Shown: piece after piece, positions 7,935-13,054 of the stretch
Numbering within the stretch: the stretch's first letter is position 1
Layout: the number at the start of each line of letters is the position of its first letter
Source of the DNA: an uncultured Rothia sp.
GTDB taxonomy: Bacteria > Actinomycetota > Actinomycetes > Actinomycetales > Micrococcaceae
Assembly: GCA_937935205.1 (NCBI GenBank)
Contig: CALGXU010000063.1
Coordinates: forward strand, 1-20,192
Direction: 5' to 3'
DNA length: 20,192 bases
Notes under the pieces: generated by a model
The model's input: only the letters and a program-made list of their open reading frames with translations
What the model was told of the DNA's origin: nothing
Database searches by the model: none
Translations under genes and position numbers: made by a program

Positions 7935-8312
7935 GTGGCTAGCCGGCTCATCGTCACAGCAGATGACATCATGAGGGCTGTCAAGGAATCGGAGGAGCTC
8001 GAGAGGAAAGCTCTTGCTGAGGCTCGGAAGTGGGACCGTGCTGAGGGTAAGCCTCCTCGAGAAGTTCTCCATCCTGATCACAAGCCTGGTCGAGAGATTG
8101 TGCTCGACTACATCAAGAACCCTGAGCGTCGACGTGCGCCACGGTGTTCCGTTCATCTCGAGAGGCGTACTGAGAACAACAGCTATCGCTTCATCGTTGA
8201 CGTCTCTCAGGTTCGTAACCGAGAGCTCGCTGATGAGATCGAGAAGGATCTCTTCGCATTCATGGACTATATCCTCGACGAGTACGACATCCCTCGACGT
8301 ATTAGAAAGTGA
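7935..8312 (+). CDS. Hypothetical phage protein, GTG start
   Basis: The 125-residue product is charged, mostly helical at both ends, and Arg-rich in the middle and at the C-terminus (IPRRIRK). No family is recognised. The GTG at 7935 is directly preceded by AGAAAGGAGCGCAC (7921-7934), a variant of the repeated ribosome-binding box. Its single difference, G for A, would still form a G-U pair with the loop at 16139-16153. The stop TGA at 8310-8312 lies inside the SD region of the next gene. Confidence 0.7.
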   Translation: MASRLIVTADDIMRAVKESEELERKALAEARKWDRAEGKPPREVLHPDHKPGREIVLDYIKNPERRRAPRCSVHLERRTENNSYRFIVDVSQVRNRELADEIEKDLFAFMDYILDEYDIPRRIRK

Positions 8313-8320
8313 GCACACAA

Positions 8321-8887
8321 ATGGTTTCTCTCATCCAGGTTCCCGAAGGCCCCGTCGACATCTACGAGCTTCGTTCGAAGTATCTCGGTAAGCTGAAGAC
8401 GACTGAGGGCGTTATGCTTCCCTCATTCCTGTTCCGGGACAAGGAGCTCTTCATCACAGATTTCACTCCCACCCCTAATGATACATGGCTCCTCACACTG
8501 ACTAATTCTGATGGCGCTGTAACTCGACTCAGGGTCAAGAACGGTGAGCTGATCAGTAACGGCTCTCGTCTGATGCTGACCGACATGTATCGACAGTACT
8601 CGCCGAAGAAGTACTACGACTACTGGATCCTTGACGGACACAAGCCGTCACCGTTCTTCTACGAGAACATCAAGTACGACGTCAAGTCGTTCATGACTGT
8701 CCCCGGATCCACCGATCTTTACATCACTGCTGAGCGTGAGAAGGGGCGTTGGTTTACCTTCCGCCTTGGCGATGACCTCAAGTCGAAGTTTACTCGGCAC
8801 CTCATGACGAATGATAAGGGACACCAGACTTACGACTGGGTTCTCGAGAACGCTGAGTGGGCTGCTGACGTCCACCGTTACTTCTGA
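8321..8887 (+). CDS. Hypothetical strand-rich phage protein
   Basis: The 188-residue product appears strand-rich, with two stretches of a similar pattern: DKELFITDFTPTPNDTWLLT and a later YDVKSFMTVPGSTDLYITAE. Each has a hydrophobic strand, a turn, an acidic spot and another strand, hinting at small repeated beta units like those in the next gene product. I take the ATG at 8321 rather than the in-frame GTG at 8309. GAGCACAC (8311-8318), part of the repeated ribosome-binding box, precedes the ATG, although the SD core here is interrupted (AAAGTGAG). Function unknown. Confidence 0.68.
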   Translation: MVSLIQVPEGPVDIYELRSKYLGKLKTTEGVMLPSFLFRDKELFITDFTPTPNDTWLLTLTNSDGAVTRLRVKNGELISNGSRLMLTDMYRQYSPKKYYDYWILDGHKPSPFFYENIKYDVKSFMTVPGSTDLYITAEREKGRWFTFRLGDDLKSKFTRHLMTNDKGHQTYDWVLENAEWAADVHRYF

Positions 8888-8896
8888 GGAGGAATC

Positions 8897-9721
8897 GTGG
8901 AAGTAAACGCCGCTGGATATTACGTTATCCCTCGGTACATTGGGTGGGAAGAATTCCTGATCCATACTCGAGACGTCCTGGCATGCGGGAACAAGATGTT
9001 GGTTCAGTTCTCAATGGCGGAATGTCCTGTTCAGGTCCTGTATTTCGAGCAGGTGCATGACCTAGGATTTGATCACTCCTACCTGTTCCGAATCTCAGAC
9101 CGTCCTCGTGGGGATATTCTCATTGAGGACCTCTCTCAGTTCAAGTTCATTCAGTTCCGACCTAACACAGAATGGGTGGCTATTCACATGGGAAGCACCA
9201 AGCGCATCAACCTCGAGCAGTTCGAGGAGCTGTACATCAGCGACACGTTCCGTCATCTGCACCCGGTTATCTTCAACCACGCAAATCAGTTCTGGCACGT
9301 CATGGGTCTGGAGCTCGCCGACGATGACGAGGATGCTGTCTGGTACATCTACCTCAAGCGACAGGACTCGGACTTCATGACCCGTCTCAAGATGCCGCAG
9401 AATCAGAAGTTCATCTATCACGGTCCTTCCAACTCCTGGGCTCTTGACGACCCGACTGAAGAGATCACTGACCACGAGAAGATCAAGGAGGTTCTCCGGA
9501 AGGATGGGGTTTGGGAGGTAACAGTCTCCGGTGTCCCGATGAAGCTGATCCGTGTCATGAACATCGCCGCGGATATCCTCTTCTTCGTCTTCAAGGACGA
9601 GGAGGATCGGAATCGGTACTACTACGCTCGTCCTGGTACGAAGCTCCGTATCGTTACGGATGTCAACACGCTTGAGACGAAGTACCACCTGGACCACGTC
9701 AAGGCTATCCACGTTGACTGA
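8897..9721 (+). CDS. Hypothetical phage protein with three similar beta segments
   Basis: The 274-residue product is soluble. Three segments look alike by eye: one starting PVQVLYFEQVHDLGF, one starting WHVMGLELADDDEDAVW, and one starting MKLIRVMNIAADILFFVF. In each, a strand is followed by an acidic patch, a second hydrophobic strand and a basic stretch. This suggests an internally repeated beta module. AGGAGG (8887-8892) lies 4 bases before the GTG start. The end overlaps the most likely start of the HNH-like gene. No family is recognised. Confidence 0.68.
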   Translation: MEVNAAGYYVIPRYIGWEEFLIHTRDVLACGNKMLVQFSMAECPVQVLYFEQVHDLGFDHSYLFRISDRPRGDILIEDLSQFKFIQFRPNTEWVAIHMGSTKRINLEQFEELYISDTFRHLHPVIFNHANQFWHVMGLELADDDEDAVWYIYLKRQDSDFMTRLKMPQNQKFIYHGPSNSWALDDPTEEITDHEKIKEVLRKDGVWEVTVSGVPMKLIRVMNIAADILFFVFKDEEDRNRYYYARPGTKLRIVTDVNTLETKYHLDHVKAIHVD

Positions 9722-10148
9722 ACGCTGGAGAAATTTACCCCACCCCTTCTCAAGGTATGAGGCATCTGATCTCGGTCGGGTGCGGAATATCTCGACGGGG
9801 AGGGTTCTGACTATCCAGCGCTGTTCTGATGGAGCCCCCGGGTTCTCCTTGTATCGCGACGACTCAGGTAAGCAGACCATGGTTCGCTGTGGGATTGTTA
9901 TCTGGCGTGCGTTCAATGGAGAGCCCGGGGCTCGGAACTACATCATCCATCGCAATGGCGATCTAGCTAATGCGCGCCTGGATAACCTGGAGCTGGTATC
10001 GTACTCGGAGTACCGGACTGCTTGGTATGATGAGTACAACGCTCAGATGGACGCTCTCTTCGAGGAGACCAGGTCTGAGTTCGATGACTACATCTTCGGC
10101 TCGTGTACTGAGTCGGAGTCGGATAGAAAGGCTCGCTTTGGCTACTGA
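9714..10148 (+). CDS. HNH/NUMOD4-like endonuclease, copy 1
   Basis: The 144-residue product has a NUMOD4-like DNA-recognition segment at the N-terminus (ERWRNLP, then ASDLGRVRNISTGRVL, about residues 3-33). An HNH-like core follows, centred on IIHRNGDLANARLDNLEL (about 77-94) with H79, N81 and N91. The position that is usually the first His (before IVIWRAF) is not His, so catalysis may be weak. Such proteins are typically homing endonucleases that nick DNA and spread among phages. The start is uncertain: I use TTG 9714, which overlaps the previous stop and has only AAGG upstream. The C-terminus SEFDDYIFG closely matches that of the next gene, indicating a tandem duplication. Confidence 0.7.
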   Translation: MTERWRNLPHPFSRYEASDLGRVRNISTGRVLTIQRCSDGAPGFSLYRDDSGKQTMVRCGIVIWRAFNGEPGARNYIIHRNGDLANARLDNLELVSYSEYRTAWYDEYNAQMDALFEETRSEFDDYIFGSCTESESDRKARFGY

Positions 10149-10521
10149 AATCTGGAAGGCCCTCTCTGGTCCCCTTGACAAGTACATGGTGTCTACCTTG
10201 GGTAGGGTTCGGAATCGACGCACTGGTCGGATTTTGACCCCAACCCTTGACAAGCAGACCTGGTTCTATCGGATGTACCCTGTCGGTGGGAAAAAGCAGG
10301 TCAAACGATCGGCTGGCGTTCTCGTGTGGAAGGCTTTTGTCGGTGAGATTCCGGACGGCCACTTCGTGCAGTACAAGGACGGAAACCGACGGAACTTCAA
10401 GCCGAAGAACCTCTACCTCAAGAGCAACTCCGATTTCCGCAAGGAGGAGTACGCTGAGAGGCGAGCGGGCTTCTTGCTCGAGCGGTACGAGTCTGAGTTC
10501 GACGAGTGGATCTTTGGATAG
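10138..10521 (+). CDS. HNH/NUMOD4-like protein, degenerate copy 2
   Basis: The 127-residue product parallels the previous one: a NUMOD4-like start (EIWKALSGPLDKYMVSTLGRV), a matching VLVWKAFVGE segment, and the same ending (SEFDEWIFG). At the HNH core it reads VQYKDGNRRN, so Tyr (residue 79) stands where the catalytic His is expected. It is probably inactive as a nuclease, although it could still bind DNA. The TTG at 10138 is supported by GAAAGG (10126-10131) and overlaps the previous stop by 11 bases. Nine bases separate it from the helicase gene. Confidence 0.65.
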   Translation: MATEIWKALSGPLDKYMVSTLGRVRNRRTGRILTPTLDKQTWFYRMYPVGGKKQVKRSAGVLVWKAFVGEIPDGHFVQYKDGNRRNFKPKNLYLKSNSDFRKEEYAERRAGFLLERYESEFDEWIFG

Positions 10522-10530
10522 GAGGATTGA

Positions 10531-11754
10531 ATGACAGTTGTGTACCGACCTGAGCAGATCCAGGCGGTGCGTCAACTGCAGAACGGCAGCATCTTGGCGG
10601 GTGGCGTTGGTTCGGGGAAGACCCTGACCAGCCTGGCGTGGTACCTCACGTCGGTTTGTAACGCCGCCTCGTTCAAGAAAAGGGGGTCCTTGGCTAAGAA
10701 AAAGGTCAAGGGCTCCCCTACGCTGTATGTCATCACAACCGCTAAGAAGCGGGACTCCCTTGAGTGGGAGGAGGAAGCTGCGCGTCTCGGTCTGAGTACA
10801 GATCCTGCATGTAGTTTCACAGGTTCATCCATCGTGGTGGACTCGTGGAACAATATCGGGAAGTACTCGGATCGAGAACACGCGGTATTCTTTTTTGATG
10901 AACAGCGTGCTTCCGGCAGTGGGCGCTGGGTCAAGGAGTTCTTGAAGATTACTAAGACGAACACCTGGCTTCTGCTCTCAGCTACCCCTGGAGATGTCTG
11001 GATGGACTACCTCCCGGTGTTCATGGCTCACGGATTCTTCAGGACTCGTACGGAGTTCATGGAGGACCACGTCATATTTGACCGCTTCGCAAAATACCCC
11101 AAGGTCAAACGATACATAGGGGAGGCAAAGCTGCAGCGATTGCGTCGGAGTATCCTTGTGGAGATGCCGGTGGAGCGACACACTACTCGTGAGAGGGAGA
11201 CTGTTTACTGTGACTACGACCGTGACTTGTATAAGTGGGTCGTGAAGAACCGGATGGATCCCTGGACAGAGGAACCCCTTAGAGACGCAGGTGGGGTCTG
11301 CAGAATCTTGAGAAAGGTGGTCAGTGACAATGACTGGCGTTCAGAGCAAGCCAAGCGCATACTCTCAAGCAATGAGAGGGTTATCGTATTCTACAATTAC
11401 AACTATGAGCTCGATCGAATCCTTGCAGTTGCAGAGAGCCTTGGACTGCCTACGGCGCAATGGAATGGACATCGGCACGATGCTATACCAGCAGAATCTC
11501 GATGGGTCTATATCTGTCAGTACACCTCGGCAGCAGAGGGATGGAACTGTACTAGTACCGATACGGTTCTCTTCTGGTCCCTCAACTATTCCTGGCGAGT
11601 GACGGAGCAGTGTGAGGGTCGGATCGACCGATTGAACACGCCATATTCTCGGTTGAAGTACTACTTTCTTGAGTCTCATTCCTCGATAGATGAGGCGGTT
11701 CGGCGGTCGCTTAGCTCGAAGAAGGTGTTCAACGAGAGGGCATTCGTCGGTTAG
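10531..11754 (+). CDS. SF2 DEAD/DEAH-type (SNF2-like) helicase
   Basis: The 407-residue product has the SF2 motifs in order: Walker A GGVGSGKT (24-31), motif Ia-like LYVITTAKKR (65-74), Walker B variant FFDEQR (121-126), motif III LLSATP (148-153) and motif VI QCEGRIDR (360-367). The QCEGRIDR form and the stretch YTSAAEGWNC before it resemble SNF2-like phage helicases. Such enzymes use ATP to move along or unwind duplex DNA during phage replication or recombination. The ATG at 10531 is preceded by AGGAGG (10520-10525). It is the last gene before the repeat-rich gene-free region. The exact substrate cannot be read from the sequence. Confidence 0.85.
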   Translation: MTVVYRPEQIQAVRQLQNGSILAGGVGSGKTLTSLAWYLTSVCNAASFKKRGSLAKKKVKGSPTLYVITTAKKRDSLEWEEEAARLGLSTDPACSFTGSSIVVDSWNNIGKYSDREHAVFFFDEQRASGSGRWVKEFLKITKTNTWLLLSATPGDVWMDYLPVFMAHGFFRTRTEFMEDHVIFDRFAKYPKVKRYIGEAKLQRLRRSILVEMPVERHTTRERETVYCDYDRDLYKWVVKNRMDPWTEEPLRDAGGVCRILRKVVSDNDWRSEQAKRILSSNERVIVFYNYNYELDRILAVAESLGLPTAQWNGHRHDAIPAESRWVYICQYTSAAEGWNCTSTDTVLFWSLNYSWRVTEQCEGRIDRLNTPYSRLKYYFLESHSSIDEAVRRSLSSKKVFNERAFVG

Positions 11755-11897
11755 AATACGTGTGACGGGACACCGAGTGGCCATTAAGTGGCCATTTTTT
11801 TGGCCATGTGGCCACTTTTTCGTGTTACGGGTGATACTGATGTTACTCGTCACACGTATTGTGGCCAAAAAAGTGGCCACTCGGTGTCACACGTATT
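11755..11897 (+). repeat. Long imperfect inverted repeat (arms 11755-11783 and 11874-11897)
   Basis: The right arm (11874-11897) is the reverse complement of the left arm apart from a 5-base insertion in the left arm, giving 24 matched bases. The core match ACACCGAGTGGCCA (11770-11783) against TGGCCACTCGGTGT (11874-11887) is exact. Four further TGGCCA palindromes lie between the arms. The arrangement suggests a cruciform-prone or protein-bound control site, and it begins one base after the helicase stop. Confidence 0.75.
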
Positions 11898-12015
11898 GTG
11901 GACTTTTCCTTGGAATTGCAACGAAAAGTCGGAAGTGGCCATTTTTTGTGAAATTTATTAATTGATTGATTGATTGATTTTTTTATATTATATAGAGTAT
12001 AGAAAATCCTGGCCA
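11778..12015. repeat. Cluster of eight TGGCCA palindromes
   Basis: TGGCCA occurs at 11778, 11789, 11801, 11809, 11862, 11874, 11936 and 12010. Many copies are followed by T-runs or preceded by A-runs. Eight copies of a 6-base palindrome in 238 bases is far above chance. Adjacent copies can form several alternative hairpins. Confidence 0.75.
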
Positions 12016-12062
12016 TTTTGACCACCCCACTAGTTTGAGGCGGTTTGATGATGTTTGATGAT
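11942..12062. other. AT-rich stretch with tandem short repeats (candidate origin core)
   Basis: The sequence turns strongly AT-rich, with T-runs, ATTG repeated four times (11961-11976) and TATATTATATA-like sequence at about 11984-11994. A perfect tandem pair of GTTTGATGAT follows (12043-12062). Next to operator- or iteron-like repeats and between replication gene blocks, this fits a DNA-unwinding element of a replication origin. There is no open frame worth calling, so the region from 11755 to 12234 is gene-free. The origin role is inference. Confidence 0.45.
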
Positions 12063-12169
12063 ATTTATCGATCGGATTTTCACATTCGTCACATCTGTAA
12101 CAAAACCCCACCCATTCCAAGAATGCCCCCTCTACAATACGTGTGACACTCCTTGTCGCAATCTACGCA

Positions 12170-12175
12170 TATAAT
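12170..12175 (+). promoter_or_regulatory. Candidate -10 box TATAAT
   Basis: A consensus TATAAT lies about 60 bases before the ATG at 12235, after a long gene-free region. At 17-18 bases upstream there is no TTGACA; the position is covered by the end of the operator-like repeat (12136-12147). This fits a promoter that depends on, or is blocked by, a protein at that repeat. It would drive the block from 12235 to about 15992. Confidence 0.5.
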
Positions 12176-12177
12176 GA

Positions 12178-12217
12178 TAAGAAGGATAGAAACAAGCCTA
12201 TCCCTTCTTATAGGCTT
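12178..12217 (+). promoter_or_regulatory. Leader with two mutually exclusive hairpins
   Basis: Hairpin A pairs TAAGAAGGATA (12178-12188) with TATCCCTTCTTA (12199-12210), 11 pairs with one bulged C. Hairpin B pairs AAGCCTAT (12194-12201) exactly with ATAGGCTT (12210-12217). They share bases 12199-12201 and 12210, and the loop of B is the right arm of A, so only one can form. The SD GAGGAG follows at 12223-12228. This is the shape of a switch-type leader. The ligand or trigger, if any, is unknown. Confidence 0.45.
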
Positions 12218-12234
12218 ACCCAGAGGAGCACACC

Positions 12235-12525
12235 ATGCGTGAGTCACAATTCCAAGCACAGCTCATCAAGAAGCTGAACAAGATGCTGCCGGGGATCATC
12301 ATTCTGAAAAATGACCCCAACTACATTCAAGGTATACCCGATCTGATTCTTCTCTACAAGAATCGTTGGGCAGCCCTTGAGGTGAAGCGAGGCGCCATTG
12401 CCTCAGTCCGTCCGAATCAAGCACACTACGTTCGGACCATGCATGCGATGTCGTATGCCGCATTCATCTACCCTGAGAACGAGAGCGAGATCCTCAGTGA
12501 AGTTCAACAATCACTCACAGCTTAA
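12235..12525 (+). CDS. VRR-NUC domain nuclease
   Basis: The 96-residue product is a single VRR-NUC domain of the PD-(D/E)XK nuclease fold. The pattern runs NDPNYIQGIPDLILLY (about 26-41) to WAALEVKR (45-52), with D36, E49 and K51 as the expected metal-binding and catalytic residues. A Gln-containing N-terminal helix (SQFQAQLIKKL) is typical of the family. Stand-alone VRR-NUC proteins in phages are thought to cut branched or flapped DNA during replication and recombination. It is the first gene after the candidate origin and promoter. GAGGAGCACACC (12223-12234) abuts the ATG and matches the repeated ribosome-binding box. Confidence 0.88.
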   Translation: MRESQFQAQLIKKLNKMLPGIIILKNDPNYIQGIPDLILLYKNRWAALEVKRGAIASVRPNQAHYVRTMHAMSYAAFIYPENESEILSEVQQSLTA

Positions 12526-13054
12526 TGGAGCCCACGCATTCCTTTCCGCCAGTAAATATCACTGGCTCAATTACTCTCCTGACAAACTGATCGAGACTTT
12601 CCGAACCGCCCAGGCTGCTGCAAAAGGCACCCGTCTTCACGAGCTCGCCGCTGAGCACATTCGTTTGAAGATGCGTATGCCCCGAAACAAGGTGACATTC
12701 AACAACTATGTTAACGATGCTATTGGGTTTCGGATGGAGCCGGAGCAAGTCCTGTTTTACTCGGTCAACTGCTTTGGTACTGCTGACGCTATCTCCTTTG
12801 ATAAGGGCCTGCTTCGCATCCACGATCTGAAGACCGGGGTACACCCGGCCAAGATTGATCAGCTCATGATCTACGCGGCACTCTTCTGCCTCGAGTATGA
12901 TGAGCGTCCTGGGGCTATCAACTATGAGCTCCGTATCTACCAGAATGATGATATTCAGGTAGCAAATCCGGAGGGCGACGACATCGCCCCAATTATGGAC
13001 ACCATCATCCAATTCGACAAGCTTATCGAGAAGATCAAGGAAGAGGAGGCCTAA
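12497..13054 (+). CDS. RecB/Cas4-like PD-(D/E)XK nuclease
   Basis: The 185-residue product has the RecB-family nuclease pattern: GTRLHELA with H48, FGTADAIS with D97, IHDLKTG with D110 and K112, and QLMIYAAL with Q122 and Y126. A phage enzyme of this kind would act as an exonuclease on DNA ends during recombination or replication. I choose GTG 12497 because the residues after it (KFNNHSQLNGAHAFLSASKYHW) fit how I remember this family beginning; the open frame itself reaches back to 12398. The gene overlaps the VRR-NUC gene by 29 bases and has a weak SD, so it is likely coupled to it. The stop overlaps the next ATG by one base. Confidence 0.82.
   Translation: MKFNNHSQLNGAHAFLSASKYHWLNYSPDKLIETFRTAQAAAKGTRLHELAAEHIRLKMRMPRNKVTFNNYVNDAIGFRMEPEQVLFYSVNCFGTADAISFDKGLLRIHDLKTGVHPAKIDQLMIYAALFCLEYDERPGAINYELRIYQNDDIQVANPEGDDIAPIMDTIIQFDKLIEKIKEEEA

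Larger units (their letters stand above)
11755..12147. repeat. Four copies of a 12-base operator-like repeat
   Basis: AATACGTGTGAC occurs at 11755-11766 and 12136-12147, and its reverse complement at 11849-11860 and 11886-11897. Three copies extend to CACAATACGTGTG or nearly so, with short dyad arms CACA and TGTG. The last copy ends 22 bases before a TATAAT box, that is, over the -35 position of that promoter. This is how operator sites of a repressor or activator are arranged; iteron-like origin sites are an alternative. Confidence 0.7.

Noticed and set aside
9095..9916. Long - strand open frame (273 codons)
   Set aside because: It lies opposite well-supported + strand genes, has no SD site, and its composition (Leu/Val/Arg/Asp-rich) is that of an antisense shadow of codons ending in C or G.
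11690..12025. Open frames over the repeat region on both strands
   Set aside because: They consist of translated TGGCCA, T-run and ATTG repeats, lack SD sites and end at random. The region is better read as control DNA.
11755..12234. CRISPR array
   Set aside because: The repeats are short, in both orientations and irregularly spaced, with no uniform spacers and no cas genes nearby.
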